Positions 8,334 through 17,931 of a stretch of 64,000 nucleotides of DNA are shown here, in pieces. Under the pieces are notes generated by a model. It was not told the DNA's origin and did not search any database. It was given only the letters and a program-made list of their open reading frames with translations. Origin of the DNA: Flavobacterium endoglycinae (GTDB lineage: Bacteria; Bacteroidota; Bacteroidia; Flavobacteriales; Flavobacteriaceae); contig NZ_CP071448.1 in the NCBI RefSeq assembly GCF_017352115.1, positions 4,637,001-4,701,000 on the forward strand, read 5' to 3'. The position numbers were made by a program, and so were the translations under genes. Numbering within the stretch: the first letter of the stretch is position 1; each line of letters begins with the position of its first letter.

Positions 8334-9362
8334 CTAGAAATTGGTTCTCGATGATGATTTACGGATATGTAATTCAGGTGCAAGAACGACCTTTTTCTCT
8401 ATTTTAATCGTATCTGTTTTGTCTACTTGTTCAAGGAAAACACGAGCAGACATTTTTCCCATTTCAAGCGGTGACTGGTCTACAGAAGTGATTGATAATT
8501 CCATGAATTTGGTAAAAGGCTCATTACTGAAGCCAGCGACACAAAACTCATTCGGAATGCTGATATTTCTTTCTTTCAATTCCTGAATTGCGCCTAACGC
8601 AGCAAAATCACTAGATGAAAATATAGCATCTGGCGGCGTTTCTAACTGCAGTAGTTTATCTACAGCTTCTTTTCCAGCTTCTACGCTACTTTTAGTACGA
8701 ATTACATATTCTTCTTTAAATTCAATTCCGTGGTCTAAAAGAGCCTGTTTGTATCCTAAAAACCTGTTTTTGAAGATTTCCAGCGACTGGTCTCCTGAGA
8801 AATGCGCGATATGTCGGCAGCCCTCATTAATTAAATGTTTGGTTGTTAAATAACCTCCTCTAAAATCATTTATAGTTACCGAGCTTACACCATCAATGTG
8901 TTTACTTCTATCAAAGAAAATAAGCGGTACATTTTTTTGTAATACATTTTGGAATGCTCCGTCATTTTCGTCGGTTACATCGGTTACAGACATAAGAATG
9001 CCGTCAACCTGTGCATCGATTAAAGTATATAAGTTTTCATTTTCTCTTTTCTTGCTCTCATGAGTCTGACAGATAATCACCTGATAACCATGAGGATGAA
9101 GTTCTTCTTCGATTCCTCTGATGACTGAAGCAAAAAAATTGCTGTCAATACGAGGAACGATCACTCCAATATTGTTACTACGACCGCTTTTTAATGCTAA
9201 AGCAAGTTTATTCTGCTTGTAGTTCATTGAGGCAGCGGTTTTAATAACCAATTCACGAGTACTCTCTTTGATCTTCGGATTGTTATTCAACGCTCTGGAA
9301 ACAGTAGCTGCAGTGATATTTAGTTTTTCCGCAATATCATAAATGGTTACTTTTTCGCTCAT
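8334..9362 (-). CDS. LacI-family transcriptional regulator of the pectin/uronate genes
   Basis: 342 residues with the LacI layout. The N-terminal helix-turn-helix VTIYDIAEKLNITAATVSRALNNNP (about residues 4-28) is followed by the hinge helix NKLALALKSGRS and a periplasmic-binding-protein-like sensor (about 62-335, starting NIGVIVPRID). It lies between the uronate enzyme genes and the divergent pectin locus. The intergenic region to the first GH28 gene holds a perfect LacI-type palindrome, so local control is likely. The effector is not readable from sequence; galacturonate, KDG or an unsaturated uronate are reasonable guesses. A -7 element for this gene is at 9394-9401. Confidence 0.9.
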   Translation of the reverse strand: MSEKVTIYDIAEKLNITAATVSRALNNNPKIKESTRELVIKTAASMNYKQNKLALALKSGRSNNIGVIVPRIDSNFFASVIRGIEEELHPHGYQVIICQTHESKKRENENLYTLIDAQVDGILMSVTDVTDENDGAFQNVLQKNVPLIFFDRSKHIDGVSSVTINDFRGGYLTTKHLINEGCRHIAHFSGDQSLEIFKNRFLGYKQALLDHGIEFKEEYVIRTKSSVEAGKEAVDKLLQLETPPDAIFSSSDFAALGAIQELKERNISIPNEFCVAGFSNEPFTKFMELSITSVDQSPLEMGKMSARVFLEQVDKTDTIKIEKKVVLAPELHIRKSSSRTNF

Positions 9363-9393
9363 TAAAAACGGTTTTACAAGTTAAATTCTTTGA

Positions 9394-9401
9394 CAAAAAT
9401 A
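9394..9401 (-). promoter_or_regulatory. -7 element of the lacI-type gene
   Basis: On the minus strand the bases read TATTTTTG, an exact match to the Bacteroidota -7 consensus TAnnTTTG, 32 bases before the regulator start codon. The -33 match is poor (TGTT near 9421-9424). Confidence 0.55.
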
Positions 9402-9429
9402 CATTTTTTTAATATAATCTAACATTTAA

Positions 9430-9443
9430 TGTTATCGATTACC
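9430..9443. promoter_or_regulatory. Second candidate LacI-type operator
   Basis: TGTTATCGATTACC matches the perfect palindrome at 9594-9607 in 12 of 14 bases and has the same ATCGAT core. It lies just upstream of the regulator promoter, so it could serve autoregulation or looping with the site near GH28. A much weaker ATCGAT core is at 9459-9464. Confidence 0.55.
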
Positions 9444-9561
9444 ATAATTAAAAACTACATCGATTTAGATTTTACAATGATAATAAATTACAATAATTTT
9501 TGCATTAAATGTAATTATAATTCTTAATAAAAATTAAAAATACAATTTATTTCTAAATAAA

Positions 9562-9593
9562 TTTGGTTGGTTAGAACATATTTTCTACTTTCG
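9562..9593 (+). promoter_or_regulatory. Promoter of the first GH28 gene
   Basis: A TTTG at 9562-9565 fits the -33 box and TACTTTCG at 9586-9593 fits TAnnTTTG with one mismatch. The 20-base spacer is the expected spacing for the Bacteroidota primary sigma factor. The start site would fall near 9600, inside the adjacent palindrome. Confidence 0.65.
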
Positions 9594-9607
9594 TGTAATC
9601 GATTACA
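9594..9607. promoter_or_regulatory. Operator palindrome TGTAATCGATTACA
   Basis: A perfect 14-bp palindrome with a central CG, the usual form of LacI-family operators. It begins immediately after the predicted -7 element and covers the predicted start site, so binding would block initiation. The divergent neighbour encodes a LacI-family protein. Confidence 0.75.
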
Positions 9608-9652
9608 TAATTATTTATGTTTTCACCATGTTAAATCAGAAATTCAATTCTA

Positions 9653-11080
9653 ATGAATCCAGATAAGGTTACAGCGTTTAAATCTATTGTTTCTGCTTGT
9701 GTAATGGTTGTTTTAACTATATCGTGCTCAAAAAAAACTACATCTGTTTCAGAATCTGATCCGTGGCGAAGAATGGAATTCATCATAAAAAACCTTCCAA
9801 AAACAAATTTTCAGGATAAAACATACAATATAGATGATTTTGGAGCGGTCGCTGATGGGAAAACATTAAACACTCAGGCATTCCAAAAAGCAATTCAAAC
9901 CTGTGCATCAAATGGCGGAGGAAAAGTACTTGTCCCAAATGGAAAATATTTAACTGGGGCTATTCATTTAGAAAGTAACGTCAATCTTCATTTAGAAGAT
10001 CAGGCTGAAATTCTTTTCAGTTTAAATCCGAAAGATTATCCAATTGTTCATACTTCTTGGGAGGGCACTGAAGTCATGAATTATTCTCCTTTGATTTATG
10101 CCAAAAATAAAACCAATGTTGCCATAACCGGAAAAGGAACTTTAAACGGTCAGGCCGACAACACCAATTGGTGGATTTGGTCTGGAGGAAAAAATTATGG
10201 CTGGAAAAAAGGAATTCCTTCCCAGAATGATCCACAGAATCGTGAAGTTTTGGTAGATATGGCTGAAAGAGGGACTCCAGTAAACGAAAGAGTTTTTGGT
10301 GAAGGAAGGTATTTGCGTCCTAATTTTATTGAATTTTTTGAATGCAATACTGTTTTGGTAAAAGACATAACAGTAATTAATGCTCCGTTTTGGATTCTAC
10401 ATCCAATAAAAACCAATAACATGATTATTGATGAAGTTACTGTAAACAGCCACGGACCAAACAATGATGGCTGTGATCCTGAATATTCTCAAAATATTAT
10501 CATTAGAAACTGCACGTTCAATACTGGTGATGATTGTATAGCTATTAAAGCAGGACGTGATGCAGACGGAAGACGAGTAGCGATTTCAAGCAAAAATATT
10601 ATTGTCCAAAACTGCAAAATGATTGATGGTCATGGCGGAGTGGTAATTGGAAGCGAAATTTCGGCAGGAGTAAACAATGTTTTTGTAGAAAACTGTGTAA
10701 TGGACAGTCCAAATCTAGATCGCGCCATTCGTATTAAAACCAATTCAAAAAGGGGAGGAATTATCGAGGACGTTTTTGTAAGAAACCTTGAAGTAGGAAC
10801 TGTAAAAGAATGTGTACTCAAACTTAATATGTTCTACAATGTTTACGGATCTCAAACGGGAAATTTTATTCCAACTATCAGAAACATACATCTTGAAAAT
10901 GTAAATGTTAAAAACGGTGGTAAATACAGTATTTGGGCAGAAGGTTACGAGCAATCGCCAGTAGAAAATATAACACTAACGAATGTAAAAATAGAAAAAG
11001 TAGACTCCATCTACTTATTGAAAAATGTAAAGAATTTAAAATTTAATAATACCTATATCAATGGAAATAAAGTAAAATAG
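9653..11080 (+). CDS. GH28 polygalacturonase-type glycoside hydrolase (lipoprotein)
   Basis: 475 residues. Lipoprotein signal with lipobox LTISC, Cys25; residues after the Cys (SKKTT) are not acidic, so periplasm-facing rather than surface-exposed is the better guess. The parallel beta-helix of GH28 starts with the FGAVADGKTLNT block (63-74). All catalytic motifs are intact: NND at 270-272 with Asp275, Asp293 and Asp294 in TGDDCIAIK, GHG at 326-328, and RIK at 360-362. It would cleave galacturonate from homogalacturonan or its oligomers; exo versus endo action is not readable. It is the first gene of the pectin locus and lies right behind the operator. Confidence 0.93.
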   Translation: MNPDKVTAFKSIVSACVMVVLTISCSKKTTSVSESDPWRRMEFIIKNLPKTNFQDKTYNIDDFGAVADGKTLNTQAFQKAIQTCASNGGGKVLVPNGKYLTGAIHLESNVNLHLEDQAEILFSLNPKDYPIVHTSWEGTEVMNYSPLIYAKNKTNVAITGKGTLNGQADNTNWWIWSGGKNYGWKKGIPSQNDPQNREVLVDMAERGTPVNERVFGEGRYLRPNFIEFFECNTVLVKDITVINAPFWILHPIKTNNMIIDEVTVNSHGPNNDGCDPEYSQNIIIRNCTFNTGDDCIAIKAGRDADGRRVAISSKNIIVQNCKMIDGHGGVVIGSEISAGVNNVFVENCVMDSPNLDRAIRIKTNSKRGGIIEDVFVRNLEVGTVKECVLKLNMFYNVYGSQTGNFIPTIRNIHLENVNVKNGGKYSIWAEGYEQSPVENITLTNVKIEKVDSIYLLKNVKNLKFNNTYINGNKVK

Positions 11081-11105
11081 AAACTATAACTAATAATTTA
11101 ACCAA

Positions 11106-11132
11106 ACCACTTAAACCACTTAAACCACTTAT
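11106..11132 (+). repeat. Three tandem 9-bp repeats at the susC-like start codon
   Basis: The unit ACCACTTAA occurs three times with period 9, the last one running straight into the ATG. It occupies the place where a ribosome binding site would be and contains no Shine-Dalgarno match, as is common in this phylum. Confidence 0.7.
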
Positions 11133-14100
11133 GAAGATTAAACAACAATTAAAGAAAGTAAAATACAGTCTTGTATTTTTATTTTTTCTGAATTTTCTGC
11201 TGGGCCAGACTGCGAATGCTCAGTCTACCGCAATTGAAGGGAAAATTACAGATGCTACAGGATTATCACTGCCAGGGGTAAACATTCTGGAAAAGGGAAC
11301 TCAAAATGGAACTTCAACTGATTTTGAGGGAAGTTTTAAAATTAATGTAACCAATAACAAAGCTGTTTTAGTAATCAGTTATTTGGGTTTTCAGACACAA
11401 GAAATAAGCGTTGCCGGAAAAACAAAAATTAATGTAAGTCTTGCCGAACAATCCAATTCACTAAACGAAGTAGTAGTGGTAGGATATGGTTCTGTAAAGA
11501 AAACCGATCTTACAGGTTCTGTAAGTACTATTAGTGCTGCAACAATTACAGAAAGAAATACCACCAGCGCACTCGAAGCAATTCAAGGAAGCACTCCCGG
11601 GGTTCAGATTTCGGCAAGTTCTGGTCGTGCAGGAGACGGATATAAAGTAGTAATTAGAGGAAATAACTCATTAGTAGGATCATCTCCATTATATGTGGTG
11701 GATGGCGTTCCTGTTGATAATATTGACTTTCTTAATCCACAGGATATTTCAAGAATGGATGTTTTAAAAGACGCTTCTTCAGCTGCTATATACGGTTCTC
11801 GTGGAGCAAGCGGTGTTATTATCGTAACCACAAAAAGCGGTGCCAATGTAAAATCAGGAATCAATGTAACTTTTGATTCTTCTTACGGAACAAAAACGGC
11901 AGCCAGAATGCCTAAAATGATGAGCGGAGAAGAATGGTGGAAATTTCATCAAGTGGCTTATATGAGTGCTACTCCAGCCACGCAAACCCCAGCGCAGCTT
12001 GCCGCTTTAGCAGGAAATCAAAGTCCGTTATTAGTGGCAAGAGCCAACAACGGTTATAGTTTTGACTGGGCAGATGCCGTTCTTAAACCTGGTATGACGC
12101 AGAACAACTATTTAAATGTTACAGGGCGTTCAGATTCTGGATTGAGTTATAACTTAGGATTTGGTGTTCAAAGTGACGAAGGACTTATCGACAATGATTC
12201 TACGGATAAATATTCTTTCAAACTCGGATTAAACCATAAAATCAACGACAAATTTACTACAGGAGCCAATATTACTGTTGCACGTGTAAATACACAATTT
12301 GGTAGTGATTTAGCGATGCAGGATGCCTTTAGATTAAGCCCGCTTATGTCGCCTTGGGCAATTGATGCTGACGGTAATGAAAAAGTTGGAACATTATTTT
12401 TCCTTCCTGGAAAATTAACTTATCCAAATGGTGCGTGGGCGATTAATAAAACAAGTACCGTAAATCCTTTAATGGAAATCGCAAATTCATCGCAAACAGA
12501 AAAAACATGGCAGACTGTTGGAAACGTCTTCTTTCAATATCAGCCTTTAAAATGGCTTTCATTCAAAACAACATTTGCAGGAGGTATTGAAAACACCGTT
12601 ACAAGTGCTTCCTATACTGCACAAACCAATGCGGGTGTTACTTTAAACGGTAAAAACTCAGCATCAATTAAAAACTTCAATAACTTTAATTATACTTGGG
12701 ATAACCAAATTGATTTAAAACATACTTTTAAAGAAGTCCACGATTTCAGTGTTTTATTATTGCAGAGTTTGTATTCAAATGTTGATGAAACTTCTTATTT
12801 GTATTCTAACAATCAGCCTTTTGATGTAGGATCGAATAATATGGGATCAGGAGTTCAAACAAGTTACAACATCAGTTCAGGATATCAAAAGAATACTTTA
12901 AGCTCTTATGCCGTTCGTTTAAATTATACTTTTAAAGACAAATACTTATTAACGGCTTCAACACGTTGGGACGGTTCGTCAGTATTATCAGCAGGAAATA
13001 AATGGCAGAGTTTTCCATCTGTAGCTTTAGGCTGGAAAATCAGTAAAGAATCTTTCTTGGCAAGCAGTTCTGTAGTTTCAGACTTAAAACTTCGTGCGAG
13101 TTTGGGGTATACAGGAAACGACAACGTTGCGCCTTACACTTCTCAGGCGTTGTTAAACCAGCAGACTTTTTATGCAAACGGAGCAAATGTGGTTTCGGGC
13201 TGGCAGTCTGAAAATTTAGCCAACCAAAATTTAACATGGGAAAAAACAAGAGAGTTAAACTTTGGTCTTGATTACGGATTTTTAAATAACAGAATTACAG
13301 GTAGTGTTGATGTTTACGACAGATTATCGGATAAATTAATTTACAAACAACAGTTACCAGCAGAAACTGGTTGGAAAAATACGTATGCCAATGTAGGTTC
13401 AGTGAGCAACAAAGGAGTTGAAGTATTATTAACCACCAAAAATATTAAAGGTGAAAAAGTAAATTGGGAAACTACTTTTACCTTCACTAAAAACGTGAAC
13501 CGTTTAGAGTCAATTTACAATCAAGATAAGGTAAGTGATATCGGAAATAAATTGATTTTAGGAGCCGAGTTAAACCCAAATTACAACTACGTTTATGATG
13601 GTGTTTGGCAGGAAAGTGAAGCAGCGCAGGCAGCTTCTTACGGAATGGCTCCAGGACAGGCAAGACCAAAAGATTTAAACGGAGATGGTAAATTCAATCA
13701 AGACGATAGAACTGTAATAGGAAATGCAAATCCTGATTGGCAGGGAAGTTTGTATTCTAAATTAACCGTTGGCAGCTTTGATTTTAATTTCTCAGTTCTT
13801 ACCAGCCAAGGGCAGACAGTTTTGAGTACATTTCACCAAAACTTTGCCGATGTAAGCGATAGAGGACGTCAGAAATTAGCAATGGATTATTTTATTCCAA
13901 CAAACGGCGCGGGGATTGCAGCCAATGCCAACAATACAAACCCAAGACCAGGACCTGTAGCAACGGGTGCAGGAGCATATTGGACTTCTTTATTTGGGTA
14001 TTACAGAGACGTTTCTTACGTGAAAATTAAAAATATATCTTTAGGATACACCTTGAACTCTGAATTATTGAAAAGACTTAAAATCAGTAATTTAAGAATT

Positions 14101-14232
14101 TATGTAAATGTTTTAGACCCATTTGTATTTACAGATTTTGATGGATATGACCCTGAATGGGCTGGTGCTGCTTTTGGTGTAAATCGTCCGGCATCAGTAA
14201 CGACGCAGTTGGGATTAAGTGTTAAATTTTAA
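11131..14232 (+). CDS. SusC/RagA-type TonB-dependent outer-membrane transporter
   Basis: 1033 residues. Signal peptide ending near residue 31 (ANAQS), then a CarboxypepD_reg-like domain (about 35-110), the plug domain beginning near NEVVVVGYGSVKKTDL (about 111-126) with the block SSAAIYGSRGASGVIIVTTK, and a beta-barrel ending LGLSVKF. It imports pectic oligosaccharides across the outer membrane with TonB energy, working with the SusD-like protein 12 bases downstream. The neighbouring enzymes set the substrate prediction as homogalacturonan or rhamnogalacturonan fragments; sequence alone does not. Confidence 0.95.
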   Translation: MKIKQQLKKVKYSLVFLFFLNFLLGQTANAQSTAIEGKITDATGLSLPGVNILEKGTQNGTSTDFEGSFKINVTNNKAVLVISYLGFQTQEISVAGKTKINVSLAEQSNSLNEVVVVGYGSVKKTDLTGSVSTISAATITERNTTSALEAIQGSTPGVQISASSGRAGDGYKVVIRGNNSLVGSSPLYVVDGVPVDNIDFLNPQDISRMDVLKDASSAAIYGSRGASGVIIVTTKSGANVKSGINVTFDSSYGTKTAARMPKMMSGEEWWKFHQVAYMSATPATQTPAQLAALAGNQSPLLVARANNGYSFDWADAVLKPGMTQNNYLNVTGRSDSGLSYNLGFGVQSDEGLIDNDSTDKYSFKLGLNHKINDKFTTGANITVARVNTQFGSDLAMQDAFRLSPLMSPWAIDADGNEKVGTLFFLPGKLTYPNGAWAINKTSTVNPLMEIANSSQTEKTWQTVGNVFFQYQPLKWLSFKTTFAGGIENTVTSASYTAQTNAGVTLNGKNSASIKNFNNFNYTWDNQIDLKHTFKEVHDFSVLLLQSLYSNVDETSYLYSNNQPFDVGSNNMGSGVQTSYNISSGYQKNTLSSYAVRLNYTFKDKYLLTASTRWDGSSVLSAGNKWQSFPSVALGWKISKESFLASSSVVSDLKLRASLGYTGNDNVAPYTSQALLNQQTFYANGANVVSGWQSENLANQNLTWEKTRELNFGLDYGFLNNRITGSVDVYDRLSDKLIYKQQLPAETGWKNTYANVGSVSNKGVEVLLTTKNIKGEKVNWETTFTFTKNVNRLESIYNQDKVSDIGNKLILGAELNPNYNYVYDGVWQESEAAQAASYGMAPGQARPKDLNGDGKFNQDDRTVIGNANPDWQGSLYSKLTVGSFDFNFSVLTSQGQTVLSTFHQNFADVSDRGRQKLAMDYFIPTNGAGIAANANNTNPRPGPVATGAGAYWTSLFGYYRDVSYVKIKNISLGYTLNSELLKRLKISNLRIYVNVLDPFVFTDFDGYDPEWAGAAFGVNRPASVTTQLGLSVKF

Positions 14233-14244
14233 TAAAGGTATAAA

Positions 14245-15918
14245 ATGAAAAAGTTCATTATAGTATTAGGAATCATTGTGGGAACTTTAAGTTCTTGCAG
14301 CAATTACATTGAAGAGGAAAGTTTATCAAACGTTCCTGCAGATGGAACTTACAAAACAGCATCAGGTTTTCAATTGCTTGTCAATACAAACTATGCTTGG
14401 TTAAAAGGAATTTATGGAGGAAATCCATGGCTTTTTGAAGCGGGAACCGATATGTATGCCGAAGGAAGAACTCCAGAACCTGCAGGTTTGAGTCAGTATA
14501 CCCTTTTAATTCCATCTTCAACAAATGTCGAAGACTTATACAATTCGTGCTATCAGCTGATTCAATCAGTCAATAAAACCGTTTATTATTCAGCAATTAC
14601 TGAGCAAACAGCTAATTTGAACACATTGGTAGGAGAGGCAAGATTTTTAAGAGCAAATGCCTATTTTCTATTAGTTCAAACATACGGTGGTGTGCCCATT
14701 GTAAACGAAAATATTACAAGCCCAGTTTTATCATTCACCAGAAATACAGCCGAAGAAGTGTATACGCAAATTATTGCAGATTTGGATTTTGCTTTAGCAA
14801 ATGTGGGAACGACAGCTTACAATACTTCTGGAAAAGTAAACAAAAGAGCAGTAAATGATTTACTGGCAAAAGTATATTTAACACGTGGTTATGAAACATT
14901 TGGCAAAGCCGATGATTTTGCAAAAGCAGCCGCTTACGCAGATGCTGCAATTGGCGGACAAGGATTAAATCTTGCTTTTGACCAATTATTCAAACCTGGA
15001 AATGATTTAAATGCAGAAACGATTTTCTCAGTTCAGTATGATAAAGCTTCCACAAGTACAGATCCAACAAAGTTAGGGAATAACCAATTTTACTATTTTA
15101 GTTCTTATTTAGGAGGAGCCGAAACAGGAGCGCCTTTAAGAAGTTACAATTTATGTCCAACCGATTATGCTTTAGGCTTATATGAAAAAGGAGATAAAAG
15201 ATGGGATGCCACTTTTATGACAGAAATCCTAGAAGGTCCTGAAACCACAAACGGAGTTACTAAAAATGTTTTATACTATCCGTATTACAGAAGCACAAAT
15301 CCTGCTTCGTTAAAAGTGAGACATTTTTATGAGCCAAAATGGTTTACGCCAGCAGATAAAGCAGCTTGGATGACTGCAAATGCTTCAAGATTATCATCAA
15401 CTTTTGTGTATCATCCTTGGGGAGAATATTCTGCAGCTCATTCGTTAATTCAAAACTTAGACTGTTATACAATTCCAGTTAAGAAATTTGACGATCCAGA
15501 TCCTACAACGCCATCAAGCACAGGTCCCGTAAGCACAAGAGACATTATCATTTCAAGACTAGGAGAAACGTATTTAATCGCAGCTGAAGCGTATTTAAAA
15601 GCAGGACAGCCATCAACTGGACTTGATCGTTTAAATGAAGTAAGAAGAAGAGCCGGAGTAGTAAATGCAACAGCAAGTGAGTTCAACATTGATTATATTT
15701 TAGATGAAAGAGGAAGAGAATTATTAGGAGAATACAAAAGATGGTTTGATTTAAAACGTACCGGAACACTTGTAGCAAGAGCTTCGGCACACAATTATAA
15801 AATTAAGGCAGCCAATTTTGTTGGAGTTGGCGGTCAGTTGAAAATATTAAGACCAATACCACAAACGGCATTGGATTTAAACCAAAACAAAGATTTTCCT
15901 CAAAATCCAGGTTATTAG
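14245..15918 (+). CDS. SusD/RagB-type surface glycan-binding lipoprotein
   Basis: 557 residues. Lipoprotein signal with lipobox SSC near residue 18; the following residues (SNYIEEES) are acidic, matching the surface export signal known for flavobacterial lipoproteins, so it should face outside. The TPR-rich SusD fold is visible from blocks such as ARFLRANAYFLLVQTYGGVPIV and the C-terminal LDERGRELLGEYKRWFDLKR. It binds pectic glycans and lids the SusC pore. A strong terminator follows at 15963-15995, so GH28-susC-susD may form its own unit. Confidence 0.95.
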   Translation: MKKFIIVLGIIVGTLSSCSNYIEEESLSNVPADGTYKTASGFQLLVNTNYAWLKGIYGGNPWLFEAGTDMYAEGRTPEPAGLSQYTLLIPSSTNVEDLYNSCYQLIQSVNKTVYYSAITEQTANLNTLVGEARFLRANAYFLLVQTYGGVPIVNENITSPVLSFTRNTAEEVYTQIIADLDFALANVGTTAYNTSGKVNKRAVNDLLAKVYLTRGYETFGKADDFAKAAAYADAAIGGQGLNLAFDQLFKPGNDLNAETIFSVQYDKASTSTDPTKLGNNQFYYFSSYLGGAETGAPLRSYNLCPTDYALGLYEKGDKRWDATFMTEILEGPETTNGVTKNVLYYPYYRSTNPASLKVRHFYEPKWFTPADKAAWMTANASRLSSTFVYHPWGEYSAAHSLIQNLDCYTIPVKKFDDPDPTTPSSTGPVSTRDIIISRLGETYLIAAEAYLKAGQPSTGLDRLNEVRRRAGVVNATASEFNIDYILDERGRELLGEYKRWFDLKRTGTLVARASAHNYKIKAANFVGVGGQLKILRPIPQTALDLNQNKDFPQNPGY

Positions 15919-15962
15919 TAATTTGATTAAATTTTGAGAAATTGTTTTTTTGAAGCAGAAAG

Positions 15963-15995
15963 AAGGAGTTTGGCAAAAAGCCGAACTCCTTTCTT
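15963..15995 (+). terminator. Intrinsic terminator after the susD-like gene
   Basis: A 12-bp stem with one G-T pair (AAGGAGTTTGGC with GCCGAACTCCTT), loop of five A, followed by TCTT. The T tract is short, so partial read-through into the esterase gene is possible. Confidence 0.8.
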
Positions 15996-16018
15996 AACTA
16001 AAAACTAAATTGAATTTA

Positions 16019-16954
16019 ATGCGAAAAATAGTATTGATTTTAGTATTGCTCACCAGTGTTTTACAAGCACAGGTAACTTACCGTGTAGACACTTCATATA
16101 CTGTGAAAAGCACATATACGAAATTGATCAAAAAGTATCCGTTTATAACGATTCCTGTTATTACTGAAAATAAAAATGTTGAACAAATATTAAATGTTCC
16201 GTATTTCGAAGAAAAACAAAGAACCTTACATCTCGATGCATTTGTAAACAATGCAAAAAAGAAAAATCCTGTTGTGGTTATGATTCATGGCGGAGGCTGG
16301 AGATCAGGAAACAAAGACCAAATGAATGCAATGGCACAAGAAATTGCGGGAAAAGGTTTTTCATGTTTCACAATCGAATACCGATTATCGCTTGAAGCAA
16401 AATATCCGTATGGAGTTTACGATGTTAAGAATGCTATTAAGTTTATAAAAGATAATGCAAAGAAATTCAAAGTAGATCCAGACAAAATTGCGGTTTTAGG
16501 CTGTTCTTCGGGAGGTCAAATGGCAGCTTTGATTGGTACTACAAACGGAAAATCCAATTTTGAAAATCCTTCTTATAAAAGTAGTTCTTCTTCAAAAGTA
16601 AATGCGATTATTAATGTAGACGGCGTTTTGGCTTTCAGACATCCCGAATCTTCAGAAGGAGAAATGGCAGCATTCTGGTTAGGAGGTTCTTATGAAGAAA
16701 GTACTGAAAACTGGAAAAATGCTTCGGCTTTAAATAATACTGACGGCAATACACCGCCAACATTATTCATCAACAGCAGTATTCCGAGATTTCATGCAGG
16801 AAGAGACGATATGATTGCAATTTTAAATCAGCATAAAATTTACAGTGAGGTTCATACATTGGAAAATTCACCTCATTCTTTCTGGTTTTTTCAGCCTTGG
16901 TTTAGTCAAACGGTTGATTTTACAGTCAATTTTTTAAACAAGATATTCAAATAA
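16019..16954 (+). CDS. Secreted alpha/beta-hydrolase esterase (probable pectin acetyl/carbohydrate esterase)
   Basis: 311 residues from the ATG at 16019; an in-frame TTG three codons upstream is less likely. Signal peptide MRKIVLILVLLTSVLQA. Alpha/beta-hydrolase motifs: the oxyanion loop HGGGW, the nucleophile elbow GCSSGG with Ser163, and a C-terminal His in NSPHSFW. This type (related to the BD-FAE/carboxylesterase group) often removes acetyl or other ester groups from plant polysaccharide. Its place between SusD and DUF4861/GH105 suggests an ester on pectin, but acetyl specificity is inference. Confidence 0.8.
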   Translation: MRKIVLILVLLTSVLQAQVTYRVDTSYTVKSTYTKLIKKYPFITIPVITENKNVEQILNVPYFEEKQRTLHLDAFVNNAKKKNPVVVMIHGGGWRSGNKDQMNAMAQEIAGKGFSCFTIEYRLSLEAKYPYGVYDVKNAIKFIKDNAKKFKVDPDKIAVLGCSSGGQMAALIGTTNGKSNFENPSYKSSSSSKVNAIINVDGVLAFRHPESSEGEMAAFWLGGSYEESTENWKNASALNNTDGNTPPTLFINSSIPRFHAGRDDMIAILNQHKIYSEVHTLENSPHSFWFFQPWFSQTVDFTVNFLNKIFK

Positions 16955-16965
16955 TTACCATAAAA

Positions 16966-17931
16966 ATGAAAACAAAAATTACAGTTGCAGCCTTATTTTT
17001 AGCAGGTTTAACCTCTATAAATGCTCAGAAATACGATATTAAAACCGCAAAAACATACGCTGAAATTTCGGCAAAAACAGATGGACATTGGGAAGGAAGA
17101 AAATACAAAGGCGGAACCGTTTTTAAAAATGTAGACCGCTTAAAATTAGCACCGGAACATACGGATCATTCTTTTGATATTCGTTATGAAGGTCCGGGCT
17201 GGGAAAATAACAGAATTGGTTACCGCTTGTATTTAGATTGGAGAAATGCGATTGATATTTTTGGTAAAAAAACATCAGAAAACATTCTTCCTATAGTAGG
17301 ACAAGATGGTTTTGATTCCTACCATGAAATGAGTGATTGGGGAGCCGATATTTTAAAAGCTGGAAAAGGAATTGGAATTGGTTCAATTGATCGTTATTTA
17401 AACAATGAGAAACTGCATTTCCGCGAAGTAGATTCAACTATTGCTACAGTTGCCAATAAAACAAACGAATCTATTGTAAAAGTGAATTACTATGGATGGA
17501 AAACTGCTTCTGACAAAATTGATTTTACATCGATATTGACTATTAAGCCAAATCAGCTTTACACAAAACATACTATTCAAGCTTCAAAAGAAATTAAGGG
17601 AATCTGTACGGGGATGGTAAAACAAAAAAATACTGAACTGCTTAAAAAAGAAAGCAAAAACAAAAAATGGGCTTATTTAGCAACTTACGGCGTACAGTCT
17701 TTAGTTCCAGACAAATTAGGAATGGCTATTTTCTATGAAGTAAATGCAATCGAAAGTATCGCCGACACTGATTTGGATTATCTTTTAGTTTTCAAACCTA
17801 GTACAAAAGCAAGTTCTTTTTATTTATTAGGAGCGTGGGAACAAGAGAAAAATGGAATTAAATCGCAAGAAGAATTCGTGAAATATCTGGATGCTCAATT
17901 AGAAATTTTGAACAAAAAAGGCAAAATGTAA
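16966..17931 (+). CDS. DUF4861 family secreted protein (copy 1)
   Basis: 321 residues, signal peptide ending at INAQ (about residue 20). I recognise the family as DUF4861, often found in polysaccharide utilisation loci for uronate-rich glycans, but I do not know its reaction. Conserved segments shared with the second copy at 27962 include GPGWENNRIGYRLYLDWRN, DIFGKK, and YHEMSDWGADIL, rich in Trp, His, Asp and Arg, as expected of a glycan-active enzyme. Its stop codon overlaps the start of the next GH105 gene by one base, so the two are translationally coupled. Confidence 0.75.
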   Translation: MKTKITVAALFLAGLTSINAQKYDIKTAKTYAEISAKTDGHWEGRKYKGGTVFKNVDRLKLAPEHTDHSFDIRYEGPGWENNRIGYRLYLDWRNAIDIFGKKTSENILPIVGQDGFDSYHEMSDWGADILKAGKGIGIGSIDRYLNNEKLHFREVDSTIATVANKTNESIVKVNYYGWKTASDKIDFTSILTIKPNQLYTKHTIQASKEIKGICTGMVKQKNTELLKKESKNKKWAYLATYGVQSLVPDKLGMAIFYEVNAIESIADTDLDYLLVFKPSTKASSFYLLGAWEQEKNGIKSQEEFVKYLDAQLEILNKKGKM

